64,000 bases of DNA from Isoperla grammatica (taxonomy: Eukaryota; Arthropoda; Insecta; Plecoptera; Perlodidae), in contig OX246743.1 in the NCBI GenBank assembly GCA_945910005.1, positions 8,095,089-8,159,088 of the forward strand, given 5' to 3'. Shown piece after piece: positions 44,760-56,955 of this stretch (the first letter of the stretch is position 1; the number at the start of each line of letters is the position of its first letter). The notes under the pieces were generated by a model. The model was given only the letters and a program-made list of their open reading frames with translations. It ran no database searches and was not told the DNA's origin. The position numbers and the translations under genes are program-made.

Positions 44760-47700
44760 TAAAATACGTGATTGCGCATCTAGCGTGTTGCCAATTTCAT
44801 ACAGTAACCAACCACTCGCCGTCATTGTCACCCGACTAAATTTGTTGAAAGGGGTTGTTATTGTAGAGCTATACACTCTCGACAAGGCAATCGGAGCGAT
44901 ATTGTCACTTAAAGTATGAAGGTTTAATTAATAACACTTTCAAGAGCGGTGGGAAAGAAAAGCCGGCGCTCCACGAAAATAAAGAAACAAGCCGTCTGAA
45001 ATAGCGACCTATTTCCTGCCCTTTTCATGCAAGGTGGTGAACATAAATCTTGTCAGAGGAACGATGGTGTAAATTTGTGCATAAAGATTTCAACGCCTCG
45101 AACTAATATAATTCCAACTAGAATATAAATAAAGTATATTCTAAATTTTATTTGGGATTAGGGTAAATGTGTTGACAGGTAAACACAACTAGTTGAATTA
45201 TTTTTGTGATCACAAATCAGAAACGTGCAGTTTCCACGGAGACAAGTCAGTCATAATATTCAGTCTCGGTAATCTGATATAAACAACTGTTATATTTTTG
45301 CAAGTAATATATTTGTGTTCTTTTCGTGTTTACATCTCCAAGAAGAAGAAGTAGATGATGATGATTAATTGTATTTGGGCTTGAGTGCGAGTCTATAATC
45401 TCCACTTGACTGGTGTAGTTTGTTGTTGTTTATGCTGGACCGTTCGCTTGATGAATAACCTTGACTTTTGATGACATTATTCAAGGTTTAAAATTCAAAC
45501 TAGCACATTTTATTGTATGCCTGGGTTATACCGGTTTGGAAACTCAGTTTTTTTTTAGAGCTTGTGACAATTCAGTTCAGTTCATCTTTCGAAATAGTTG
45601 CAATTTTAAAATAATCATGATTATGAAATAATTGTTTGACCCACAAGAGATAGATACAGATACACTAGATAGAGATGCAGTAGAGAGAGTAATAGAGCAC
45701 AATAAAGCGGTATAGACTCTATATGCGTTATTTGCGAAGCCATCGGAAGAACAACCTTCTTCACACCACCGTCCGTGCCCGGGGTAGATTTTCACCAAAA
45801 TGACTCCACCAGTCGTACGAGGTGACTAAATAAAGGGCTCCACCTTTCCTTTACTCCAATTTACCATTTAAAATAAAATTTAATTGTTTTTATACCTTGT
45901 TTTAATCAATCCTTACTATTATTATTGATTATACCTACTTTCTATTTAATTTTAGTACCGGCTGGCAGTCACTTTTGTGTTTATAGAGCTGTGCTTTTTT
46001 TTGCCAACCCCTATTCATTATGAACGAAAATAAATAATAAATCCAAACATAATTTTAGTCAAATATATCATGGCTACAATAGTTTGTTTAATAAACAAGT
46101 TGAAGCAAACATGCCTTTATAGTTGCAATGTATGTACCGCGTGCAATTGGATTGGGCAATTGACCATGAAATACCACTCCTTGTAACCAAAATGTCACGA
46201 GTAAAATGATTGTCGGCAGAAACCGTTTTGTGCTTTAGGGCTGAACTTTTATCATCTAATTTGCATAACCAGTGTACAAGAAGAACGACTGGCAATTCTG
46301 GTTGGCGCGTGCTATTTTTAGCCGTCTCTAAATTACTTTAATCACATCGGGGCACATCTGAAACCCGTTCAGATAAATTACATGACACTTGGTGAAAACC
46401 GCGCGAGTCACGTCCGCCACGAACATTAAATGAAAGAGATAATTCTTCTAAATAATTGAATAGACGGACGTCTTTCTGTTTTTGTTTAGTTAATTTTATC
46501 ACGGATTAAAGCAAAGCTGGAACTCCAAGACAGGTAGTTTTGAGTGTTGCTGTGCATGAGACAAGAAATAATTGTGCATCCGATGATGAACTTTTCAATT
46601 CTTAACAACAACAACAATTAATAAATTGTAGCCATGAACTAGCCAATTTAAAAAGTTTGATATAATTTTTCTCTATAGATACCTAATTAACAGTAAATGA
46701 ATTTATGATTACAAAATTAATAATGAACAACCCAGAAAAAACGTCTTCTTTACTGGCCCCTCATAGACGCGTTCTGGTGGCAAGAAAATAAACTACTATA
46801 AGGATGTGTTTATCTGTCAATTGTTCATTGTTGCTTTATTGTTAAATCATCAATGGCGCAGATAAGGGTGTTGCTTAGCAGCGCTATCTATGTGTTAGTT
46901 TGAGTCTCCAATAGAATAAATACATTTGTATTTATTGTTTATTCACTCGCGCCACCATGGCAACCACCCATCAAACGAGTGGTTTTCACAGAAAAACAAT
47001 AGTATCGGTACCGGACTAATGTTTTGCGGCCGTCATAATATGGCAAATTATTATGTAGGCACAGTGATGATCGCAAGGTGGAGGGGGAGATCCCACCCCC
47101 CAAAACAGATTTTGAAATTTGTATACATCCCCTCCAGAATTTGATATGTATACTCTGAGAATATTGTACCCCCCCTCCCCCCATAAAACAATTTTCAATT
47201 CATTCCTTACCATGCTTCCATGTATGGCACGCCACTGGACTCACATGCCATTGGTGTCTAACTGTTTGTCTACCCAGACAAACCTCTTGCAGAAGATCTG
47301 ACTAAAAATAGCAACCTGCACATTGTACGTTTATTTTGCTTTGTGTATCTTTAGAAAACAATAAAATATCTCAGTTTACACTCACATCATAACACACATA
47401 ACAGTACCACACACATCCTGGTATGCAATCCAAAGTCCCGTTTTTAAACAAGCTCGTGTATTAGTTTTGAACGGCAAATGGTAGTTTCACTGCGAAAACC
47501 GCGCCAAATTAACGTATTTTAGTTATATTTTTGCAAACGCTAGACAATATTGAAAACGTGACAAATATCGCGGGAATGTAGTTTTTTTAAGAACCAATTA
47601 AAGAATTAAAATTAATTCTATCCCTAATGACGAACGTAATGATTGCAATTAATTATATATTTTGTTAACTCAGTTTTATGTTCTTACAAAACTACAATCC

Positions 47701-50700
47701 CGATATTATATTTTTCACTTTTTCAATATTGTGTATAGCGTACTCAAAATATAATTAAAGAGGTTTTGACAGTGAGACTGACTATCCTACCTGAGAGCTC
47801 AGGTTCGAATGTCGCAATCGTAAGGATTTTGTTTGTAATTTTCTTACATCTTAATCTATCACCTATCATCGTAATCAGGTTTAAAGCAACAAAAAAGTCG
47901 ACAACTGACAGCATCCTGCATCTGTTTTTATTTTTTTATTTTTTTTACAAAATCTAACATGCCCAAACTTAAATACAACAAAAAATTTAAAATGGCAAAT
48001 TAATTTTAATAGCAGAACAAGACAACAGATGCAACGCTTGTTCCTCCATCAATGAATCACAAAGTTTTCATTGAATAATTTACGACATATTTTTTATGTT
48101 GTCTATCGTCAGTACAGCAAACAAAAACAATTCCAGGAACATTTCGATTCATACTCGTCAAGACTCAAGAGTGATTCACCATAGTTTTTTTTTAAACTTC
48201 ATTATGGCTATGAGGAAAAACTACCGCCAATATTAAATAAAACCATGCGAAATTTTTTATGTTTTAGTCATAGCTCAAGAATGCTACACCGGACACCCCA
48301 TCGAAAAAGTGAAAACAGCGCTCAGTTGGTTTTGTAAAAACGTCGAATAAAGTTTAAAACCCTATGTGTATCGTTACTAATTATAGTCTGTGGTTTTTAA
48401 TTTACTTAATTTCAAAGTCAAAACAAATATGTTTCACATCGTATTTGGTTCGATCTCACGAACACAAATTAAGTCTGGTTTTTACTTTTTCTGTAATTTC
48501 GCGCGGGATTAATATGGGCGGGGTCTTCCTTAACGTCTTCCATCGCAATGCGACTGGGGGGGGGGGGGGGGGGGGACGAAAGTGTCAAGGGGGGATACGG
48601 GGTGGAAAAGAGAAGGGGGACCTCATTAAATAAATAATTACTATATTTTATAGTCAACCCACTCACAATTACAAAAACTGATTTTCATTAGGAGACGTAT
48701 TTTATACGATATTATGCGCTTTCTTTCATCGCCTCTTATGACTGGCAGAGTGAGTCACCCTAGGCTCGGACCCAGACAGAGATAGTGTGGTGGCTTCGCA
48801 CATATTATACCATATCGTAATATATTATGACTTAGTGTAGACTCTCAAATTAAATAATGGGAACTTTTGCTTCTACATAATATGTCCATATGTCGTCATA
48901 CGTTCGTAGGCCTATGTTCGTCTGCTCTAAGGTATTAATAGGAGGACGCAGGAGTAAGACAAACAAACAGTGAATACACCCTATCGTCAGTCGTCACACA
49001 TGGCAATACCTGCATGGGGCATGCCAAATAAACAAACATCCTGAAGACTACAGCTTAGTCTAGTCAGTAGTCAGTGATCCAGTGCACAGTGTAAAAAATA
49101 AAAATAAAATCACGAAGTCACAACGGCAGTGGCAAAGCTAGCTGCTGATGTGGGGCGAGTATTATATACAGGGGTATATTATATGTAGGGGGTGAGGCAT
49201 CGAAACCCGCACAGAGCATTTTCCTAGTTATTAATATTTGCTGCTCACGACGTAGGGGCCTACTCAATCAACAAGAATCCCAATAATAGTTCTATTGTTT
49301 TGGTCCTCATCATAATTTTATTGCAACTAAAATTTCTTTGGCGAAAGATTTTTCTACGAATTTTGACATTTGCATGTATACAAATTGTGGTGGGAGGGCG
49401 AAAGTGGCAGGTTGCTCTCACCCCTAGTCCAGCCCTTAGCGCCGCCTCTGCACATCGTTCATACTGGTGGCCAAAATGTGGAAATGTCCAAGATATTCTA
49501 CAACAAAACGGTTGTAGGTTCTAGGTTTCTCCGTTGCTTTCGTAGCCATTTAGAATTGGTCCAGTGTAGCTCTGCCTGTCGTGAGGCGACGCTATTGTGG
49601 AAGATATTTTGCTGGAAAACTTTTTTTTTAAGCCATTTTGTTTTCTTTTTTCATAGATACACGCTGTTCTGGTTGGACATGACAGGAATATTTTAATGTA
49701 TCTGGAATCACTCGGGGTGAGAGTAACAAGTGTTTTTCCTCCCAACGTAAACGTCGGGTCTGGGCTAACATGGCCAGAAGCCAAGCAAAACATACAAGAG
49801 ATGTTATGGGGTAATAACTCGCCTTGTCAAATTCAAAACAGGTATGTTTGATGACATTTTAAAAGATTAAACTATTAACGAAGAGCTCTGTTGAAATTAT
49901 GTGGTGGTAACAAACATAGTTTGACATGACATATGTGAATTAATTAATAATTCATTTTGATGGATACTAATTGCTTTGTTTTTAACAACCTTTTCTATTT
50001 AATTCATTCAAAACTTCCACATTCAAGAAGTAAGTAAGTACAGGCTAGAAACATTCCAGTTCCTAGAACATTTCAATAACAATTACAAATGTTTACGAAA
50101 TATTGTATAGATAGGTGGTCAAGTAAGGTAATGTGACTGTAAGAGTACCTCTTTGCATTTCCTACATCCCTGTTTCAACCATGCACTGAGCAAATACTGT
50201 ACAAACTAAACAAGTTTCTGACAGCTGCTATCAATTTACAGCATACCAGGTACCTACTACATAATATATTTGCAACTTGCCATTTAAAATCAACAAATGT
50301 ACAGTACTTACCTTAGATGTTCATCTCCAATGACGGTTGGGTGCAGAGCAGAAATCTTCCTCATGGGTACCGGTACTTAAAACCAGAATATGAAGTAACT
50401 GGTGTCACTAATACTATTGTAACTACAAGTCTACAATGTGTTTGCCGGTACTTTAAACCAGAACATGAAGAAACTGGTGTCACTGATACTATTGTAACTA
50501 CAAGTCTACAATGTGTTTGTGAAACTGTGGTGGCCACGGGATAGGGTGAAGAGTAAACCAAAATCAGCGTTAAATCCAAATTCAAATTTTGTTTATCTCC
50601 AATTTAATAATTAATCTTAATATTACCACTAGAAGCCACAGTTGGACACACATAAGGCCAATATTAACCAACACAGTTCTCTCCTTATGGTCATTGTTCC

Positions 50701-50844
50701 GCACGGCGCCCATGGTATGTTACAGGAAACCAGCCAATCTAGTGTGACCCCCATGTAATCAAACTTGATATGATACTATATTAATTTAGGCTACAATACT
50801 ATACAACCTAAAGTAAAAGATCAATGATACCAGTAAATCATTGC
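44760..50844. other. Long intergenic stretch, no gene recognised
   Basis: AT-rich on both strands. It includes G/C-rich patches that look like DNA-transposon ends (about 47060-47237 ending GGCACGCCACTG; 49120-49450), a G20 run at about 48556-48575 and another copy of the CCCACTCA...AAACTGATT repeat at 48655-48690. None could be bounded as a full element. Confidence 0.45.
50368..50522 (+). repeat. Direct repeat, two copies of about 76 bp
   Basis: CCGGTACTTAAAACCAGAAT and the following bases through CTACAATGTGTTTG are repeated directly, with about six substitutions. Confidence 0.85.
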
Positions 50845-50850
50845 TTTATT
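50845..50850 (-). terminator. Poly(A) signal of tektin-2
   Basis: AATAAA on the minus strand, about 125 bp after the tektin stop codon. Confidence 0.65.
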
Positions 50851-50970
50851 TCAAATACTACAACCAAAAACTTAAATATCGAACAACATTTTTATTTCCT
50901 AACCAAGTAATTGTATACATTGTGCCGTTATTTTCAAGTATCTGCACCAAAGAGTCTGGTCGGGTGCTCT

Positions 50971-51175
50971 TCACGTAATGTAAATGCTCTTTGGAATTTC
51001 GTCCACCATGCGCGTGAGCGGGAAACGCACTGGTTTCTGGTCCTCCGAGCCCTTCATTGTCAACAGTCTCTCGCGGGTGTCGACACATCGCAGGTCCGTC
51101 ATCAGCGAGTGTTGTTTGTTGTCGAGATCGATGTCAATCCGCACGAGGTGGTCCTCCAGTTGATTGAACAGCGTT
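50971..51175 (-). CDS. TEKT2: Tektin-2 exon 6, last
   Basis: TLFNQLEDHLVRIDIDLDNK, then LRCVDTRERLLTMKG and the tail to stop at 50971-50973. Acceptor TTTGTTTCAG. LRCVDTRERL matches the conserved C-terminal tektin-2 block. Confidence 0.88.
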
Positions 51176-54100
51176 CTGAAACAAACGCACACGATGACGC
51201 CCCATTTAATAAAATAAAACAAAATTTATTTGATCAATCAACCAGGTCATTTTGCACCACCGAGAGGTTGTTTTGCAAGCTTATTATTTAAAGAACTGGC
51301 TGGGGTTAAAAAACAATTTTTGCACGTCATATGCATTATCGTTTAAATTTATGTGTCATAATATTTAAAATATGTATTATTTATTTAATTAAAAAAAATT
51401 AAAAAAAGCAAGCATAAATATATGACAATTAAATTAACTGTAAAAGAGGGGAACATGAAAGGGAAAAGAGAAAAGGGTAAAAACTAAAAAGTGATACTAC
51501 AGAGAAAAGAAAAAAAGAAAAGAAAAAGAAAAAAGAAAAAGAAAGAAAAAAAAAAGAAAAAAGAAAAGATGAAGTTCCAAATCTGGGTGTTAAGGCTGGT
51601 CCACACAGATTTTTAAGACATAATGCATAAGGTTTTAAGACGTTGTTTTAAAAACAACAATGAAAACAATGTCTTAAAACTAAAACTTTGTATGAACGCC
51701 AGTACGTGTTTCCTATGATCCAACTTTACGACTACGCGTTAAACCTTAAATCGTATGTCTTAAAAATCTGTGTGGACCAGCCCTTAGGAAGAAGAAGAAG
51801 AACTTACTTTGCACCCGTGATCTTGTCCGTGAGCTCCTGCCGTGTCTTGCGCAGCTGCCTCACCTCCTCGGCCAGTCCGATCTGAGCGTCGTCTTGCACG
51901 AGCTCGGGACCCCCTCGGAACATTCGGTTCTCCAGTCTCGTCTCGGCCAGTTTGACGGCCTCGGTCTTGTTGCGGAGCGCGTTCTCCAGGTCTAGGATCT
52001 CCTTGCTGACCTTGTTTATCTCGTCCAGCATCTGCAACAACGCGAACGTTGAGGACGAGAAACAAACTACTTTACTAGGCTTTGTAAAAAAGCAAGCATA
52101 AGTACATATATGGCAGAAATTAAAAAAAAAAGAGGGGAATATGATGCCGGAAGAAGGGGCTACTGGTGAGCAGCATATATAAGAGACACTTCAAGTTCGA
52201 GTTATTGTTGCTAAATTTACCGCCATCAACAATGGGCGACGCCTACCTTTAGATTCATTCATTCGTAGAATGCAGAGTCCAATACGAATGAAGGTCATTT
52301 TGAAGTAATTCATCAATATACTCCAATTGTTTTGCCGTGACAATATATTCAAAGTGTCAAAAGCAAACATGGCTGCCACCCACAAAGCTGTGAGGTATAC
52401 AGTTCGTGTGTGTGTGTAACCCTCGAAAAAACAAAATAATACCTTGAGACGTTGCCACTGAAGTTCGTTCTTGGCCCTCTGGGTTTCGAATATTCGTCTG
52501 CGGAAGGCAAAGTTGGTCGTATCGTGCTGAGCCCGCATCGCGTTGAAGGCGCGCTCCCTCGCCCCGAACATGTCCTCTCGGAGTTTGATGGCCTTCGTGA
52601 TCTCGTCCTCCATGTTCGTTTTGTTTTCTTGAGATATCGCCAGCCATTTCTCGTACGGAATACAGCTACGGACATGACGGACGTTTCCTTTGCATGGTAA
52701 CTACACTGACATTATCTTTATGGTTGAGTAAACACTCCCATAAAAAGTACAAGACATGATGCATTCTGAATGACGTGTTACTTGTTGAAACCATCGTTAC
52801 CAATCCGAGATTATTAGACCGTAGATTAACAAAGTTTGGTGACCTTAACGAAACACAAGGCCAACCCAATTAAATCTGGGCCAAATTCTACCCCAGGTCC
52901 AGACAGGGAAATAGTAGTGAATTTGACTCGAAACTAATAATCGATACATAGAATATCTTTCTCTAAACCAGAAAACAAAACCTAAGGTATCTCACATAGG
53001 CAATTCTAGCTCAGGGGCCCAATTCTTGAGTGTGTACAAGGCAACTTGCATGTGGAATGTCAGTTTTAGTTACCAAACTACACCAAATTATAATACTGAA
53101 TACCAAATTTTCAGAAAGTATTGAAAACAATTGAATACAAAAATTCCGTATGCGAGTTGACTGGTAAACACTCGAGGATTGGGCCCAGAGGGGACATGAA
53201 GCGTAAATACATTTATTCGGCCATCTTACTTTCTGGGAACGCGTAACGGATCGGGCTTGTAGGTCGTGCCCGAACAATCCTTGTCCATCTGCAGGTTGTA
53301 ACTGTCGATCTCAATAGCGTCATTCTTGTTCCCAAGGTCGAGCTGCAGGCGAAACTCTGCCTCGGCCAATCGGTTCAGTTGATCCCAAGACTCTTGACAA
53401 CGGCTGCTGAGCATAGTTTTCAAAGCCTCGACCACCTCCAATTCCTATGTCGGTAAGTAGAATGTAGCATTAACATTAATTACATTCAAATATAAAATTA
53501 ATTAAATTAATTAGCCTAGCGTTAATTCTATGTAGGCTATATTTAGCATTTTAAAATTACTTGAAAATTAGAATTTTGAAGCATTAGCTAGGTATCAGAA
53601 ATATGTGTTCAAAACGTAAGCTACATAGACGAAATGTCATTTCTTTCACCAAAAACTACAAGTTAAACAAGGTCAAATTCATAAGAAGTTCAATTTTTTT
53701 CACATTTTCCATAAACATTAGTCCAAATATTGTTATTATTAGTATTCATTGTACATTTCAGCTACAAACTACCATAAGTAGCATTATTTTTTTAACATGA
53801 TTTAGGATTAATTTACGTATTTCTGCCCAAGGGATGGCCAAACCGGGAATCGAATCTAGGAGCAGGAATAAACCCACTAGTAGACCAACGAGCCAAAATA
53901 GCATGTCTCTAACTACAATACGTACATTGTTTAGTTCCACATAGGCCTCGTCTTGGTTGAGATCGTTTCCATGGCGACCGTCACGTAGCGTGATGCACTC
54001 GCTGACAACTGCCAACGGAGTGTTGACGCAAGTTTCTAGCGCCATGTCGGTGACGGCTTTCTCCGCCTTCAGCTTGGCAATCTCGGCCTGTACCGACTTC

Positions 54101-54861
54101 AGGCACGTCTCCAGTATCTCGCGCCATCGCGTCACCTCCATCAACCTGACGGTAAATACAGTGGTTAAAGTGGACTCGGAGAAGTAACGGTATGCAATGC
54201 AATACTGCTGTGTAAAGTAGACCCCCCCCCCCCCCCTCCCACAGTTTTGCACCACAGGGATTTGTTAGGGTGTTTTTTTGAAGAGGAGTCGGGTAGGCCT
54301 AATTGAGGACCCTTGCTAAAATAATACTTTTGTGGTGAAAGAAACAAAATTGAATCATTTACCTACTTTAAAAAACATTTGATTAGAAAAATATAAATAC
54401 AAAATACAAGAAAAAGTACACCATATTTTGACAATATGCTTAAAGGGGTTCTCACCCGCTACACCAAAAAAATATGTTTAACTAAGGCTGATTAGCTATG
54501 AAATTAGCGACTAAATGAAAAGAAATCGGGTTCACCATAACCTGGGAAAAATATATCAAAGTTAGTGATTTTCGAGCTAGGTCCCATCGGCGAAAATCTC
54601 CCATAAGAAATAGCATTGGGATGACCTGTATGCCTTGGGACCTTGGAGGATTCTGCTCCAAAAAAAAATGATGTAATACTTTTTGCTGCGTCTTTCTTTT
54701 CTGCGTATTTCGTATATTTTGGTTTTGTAATCGGAGCTTCCGTTCAGGTACAAAATAAAGATGTGTAATCGGGTGCTCCATTTCGTTTTGAGCGTTGCTG
54801 TGCGTTGCTGTGCACGTCGAGTCGGCGGGTGTCGACTGTCGAGTTGGTGTCAAGTAAGCCA

Positions 54862-54902
<41 letters not shown>

Positions 54903-55783
54903 TATTGGGAGGGGAAATAGTCAACGCATGCACAATGAACGCGGTCTGCTATGCGGTGTCGAATGGAGTACACCAAGGCCGTCTAGATATATCGCTTCGA
55001 GTACACTCGCACCAAAAGCCGGCTGACACCAACAGTCGCCGCGGCAGTTAACCAGAAATTTCATTAATCAATAACAATTCACAGGTTTCAACTCACGATG
55101 TTTAATGGTTCATTATCGATTGGTGTGGTGCAGTAGATCATATGGTAAAAAAATAAATCTAGCGGGTGAGAACCCCTTTAAAATCGATCAAAATTAGTGG
55201 CGGTATGGCATACCGTCGGATGTTTTAGTAACGGTATGCTTACCGGCTCATACCGCCCCACTTTAACCACTGGGTAAATACAATATGTACAAATTATTAC
55301 ACAAAGTGTTCATACAGTGTTTTACCAACAAAAATTGCGTTTTTGGGCGCGGCGCGGTCCGTAGTGGCCGATATTTACCAAAAACCGTACTCATGTCCAT
55401 AAATAATTACAAGTTAGTTAGTTAGTTTTTATTTCGTTATGTTGGCCCCTCGCACAGTACTACGTGTCTGGGGTATATTACATGTATATTACATGGGGCA
55501 ATTAACATTCACTAGGGGGCAGCCCATAAGTTTTAACTAGATTGTAAACACACTAGGCCTAGTGACGATTCACCACTTACCTGTCTGAAAGTCGTAGGTC
55601 ATTGAAATATGTGTCCCAACTGGATCTAAGATTGGTGTCATTGCGAAGTTGTCTACCAGTGTGGCGCATACGGAATGCATCGGCTCTGTACTTGTCAGCT
55701 GTTGTTTGAAGTTCCCACAGACGTGATTTATATTCCTCGAGGGGAACATGTTCCATGGGTTTCTCGAACGTTACGATCGACAT
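50971..55783 (-). CDS. TEKT2: Tektin-2, complete, six exons
   Basis: Exons (transcription order) 55581-55783, 53926-54145, 53230-53444, 52443-52665, 51808-52031 and 50971-51175 join to 1290 bases, giving 429 residues; human tektin-2 is about 430. Phases match at every GT-AG junction. Tektins are coiled-coil filaments inside axonemal doublet microtubules, and tektin-2 serves cilia and sperm flagella. Family marks are RWREILETCLKSVQAEIAKL (start of the first rod), ECITLRDGRHGNDL, EIDSYNLQMD, ELQWQRLK, LAETRLENR and LRCVDTRERL near the end. The last matches tektin-2 better than tektin-1, -3 or -4. The usually invariant RPNVELCRD is replaced by RGGPELVQD. The start ATG at 55781-55783 begins MSIVTFEKPMEHVP. 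Introns are packed with transposons. Confidence 0.92.
51480..51570. repeat. Purine-rich (A/G) tract in tektin intron 5
   Basis: About 90 bp of AAAGAAAAAG-type sequence on the plus strand, pyrimidine-rich on the transcribed sense. Confidence 0.9.
51593..51783. mobile_element. PIF/Harbinger-like MITE in tektin intron 5
   Basis: Inverted ends (A/G)GGCTGGTCCACACAGATT, about 30 bp, with TTA on both sides (51590-51592, 51784-51786). 191 bp, non-coding. It ends 24 bp from exon 5, just past the donor site. Confidence 0.8.
51808..52031 (-). CDS. TEKT2: Tektin-2 exon 5
   Basis: MLDEINKVSKEILDLENAL through the diverged signature RGGPELVQDDAQIGLAEEV to DKITGA. Acceptor GCGTTGTTGCAG, donor GCAAA/GTAAGT, phase 2. 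Confidence 0.88.
52032..52442. other. Tektin intron 4
   Basis: Ordinary intron between exons 5 and 4; no element recognised. Confidence 0.5.
52443..52665 (-). CDS. TEKT2: Tektin-2 exon 4
   Basis: CIPYEKWLAISQENKTNMED through FAFRRRIFETQRAKNELQWQ to RLK. Acceptor CATGTCCGTAG has a poor pyrimidine tract but is the only AG that keeps frame and homology. Donor CTCAAG/GTATTA. Confidence 0.82.
52666..53229. other. Tektin intron 3
   Basis: Ordinary AT-rich intron; GGGCCCAATTC-like stretches at about 53016 and 53176 suggest a short inverted pair, not bounded. Confidence 0.4.
53230..53444 (-). CDS. TEKT2: Tektin-2 exon 3
   Basis: ELEVVEALKTMLSSRCQESW through EIDSYNLQMDKDCSG to PDPLRVPR. Acceptor CTTACCGACATAG (weak pyrimidine tract), donor AGAAA/GTAAGA, phase 2. 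Confidence 0.85.
53445..53925. other. Tektin intron 2
   Basis: AT-rich intron without recognised features. Confidence 0.5.
53926..54145 (-). CDS. TEKT2: Tektin-2 exon 2
   Basis: LMEVTRWREILETCLKSV onward through CITLRDGRHGNDLNQDEAYV to ELNN. The acceptor on the minus strand is TATTTACCGTCAG, where TATTTACC is the hAT target duplication. Donor AACAAT/GTACGT. Confidence 0.88.
54159..55272. mobile_element. hAT element inside tektin intron 1
   Basis: Termini CAGTGGTTAAAGTGG and its inverse CCACTTTAACCACTG are flanked by perfect 8-bp duplications GGTAAATA (54151-54158 and 55273-55280), the hAT signature. Near the ends both arms contain AACGGTATG-like motifs. It is 1.1 kb with no transposase, hence non-autonomous. 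It carries another element (54444-55177). The tektin exon 2 boundary lies only 13 bp from its left end. Confidence 0.9.
54444..55177. mobile_element. Nested inverted-repeat element, TTAA or TA target
   Basis: Ends AGGGGTTCTCACCCGCTA and the exact inverse TAGCGGGTGAGAACCCCT, with TTAA on both sides (54440-54443, 55178-55181). TA alone would also fit. It includes a (GA)n microsatellite at about 54865-54899. No transposase. It sits wholly within the hAT element, so it inserted later. Confidence 0.82.
55581..55783 (-). CDS. TEKT2: Tektin-2 exon 1
   Basis: MSIVTFEKPMEHVPLEEY through SSWDTYFNDLRLSD; donor ACAG/GTAAGT. WDTYFNDLRLSDR corresponds to the WDExxNRTRLxxR segment of tektin-2. The 5' UTR boundary upstream is not determined. 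Confidence 0.85.
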
Positions 55784-56947
55784 ACTGGCTTCTCGAAAAT
55801 TTAAATTAGTTATTAAATATAATTTTAAGAAATATACTGTTAATTTATTAATAGAATGAAATATGTAATTCAAACGGTAATTTTTTAAGTGTCAGGCCAG
55901 AAAAGCACAAAGATTTAACAAGAGAGGAAAAGAAAACAAATGTTGTAACCCATGGCAACTACAAATCAATACATGTATTGACCAAACAGGTTAATAAAGA
56001 AGACATTTTTACTACCATTATTTTATCTAATAGTAGTAGCATTAAATTAAAATTACATTGTATTTGTAATACATTTTAAATTTAATAGACATGTTGGACT
56101 ATTTTAAACCGCTAAAGGATAAGCGGGACATTGATCTATCATATTCATGGTTACCTATAACAATTAACAATGTTTGAGAACATTTCTGAAAAAGGCGATT
56201 GTGCCAAGCACAACATTACCAAGGAAGAACTCCTGTGCTGTGGCATAACAAAACTTATTAGTTTACAAAAAATTCAAATATAGCCTACTCAGTTATTTGA
56301 GATAAAACATTTACTGTACAGGTGGCAAGGAGCGGGGAGAAGATTACCTGGCATATGGAAAAATGTATACTGTACTGTATTTTATTTAATACAACATTTT
56401 AATTTTAGAGTATACAGATCACATTTCTAGTGGAAAAATAACAGTTTTATATTGTTATATGGTAGGATCATAACACTTGATGGGCTACCACTTCACTACA
56501 CTTGCTTGTACATAGGCCCCCGCATACTACAAAGTTACATCACAATAACAGATTGTCATCCAGGTAGTTTTCACCTAGAGAGACAAAATACTATAGTACA
56601 TATATCAAATCTAGAATGACAAATGCTTGACAAACTAATTCTAATTTTCTAGTTATGTAATGCAATTAGTAATGATTTGAATAGTATGTAGCCTAATGAC
56701 ATGTAGGCCTACATGACAAATCAGAAGCGTAACATTATACACACAAATTGAAGTGAATTTCTCTGCACCTAGGTATGTAAGATCGTCCAGTCTTACACAG
56801 TACTACTCTACTTACTTATTAATATGTATTTTAAAATAACTTTTAGAAGTAGGCTACATATAACGTGGGTAAACTATAAAGCACGGTTGACTGTACGTGT
56901 ATACATACATAATATTAATTTGAAGACAACTAGGCTACAGTACCTTA
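55784..56947. other. Tektin upstream region
   Basis: AT-rich; no TATA box or CpG-rich promoter could be singled out. Confidence 0.4.
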
Positions 56948-56955
56948 GTAAGTAG

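Noticed and set aside
47760..47825. Third tRNA-like SINE head (CAGGTTCGAAT)
   Set aside because: Only a B-box-like word; no A box at the right distance and no shared tail.
54482..54976. 164-codon minus-strand frame in tektin intron 1
   Set aside because: It lies inside the nested transposon, runs through a (GA)n tract and has no transposase-like motif.
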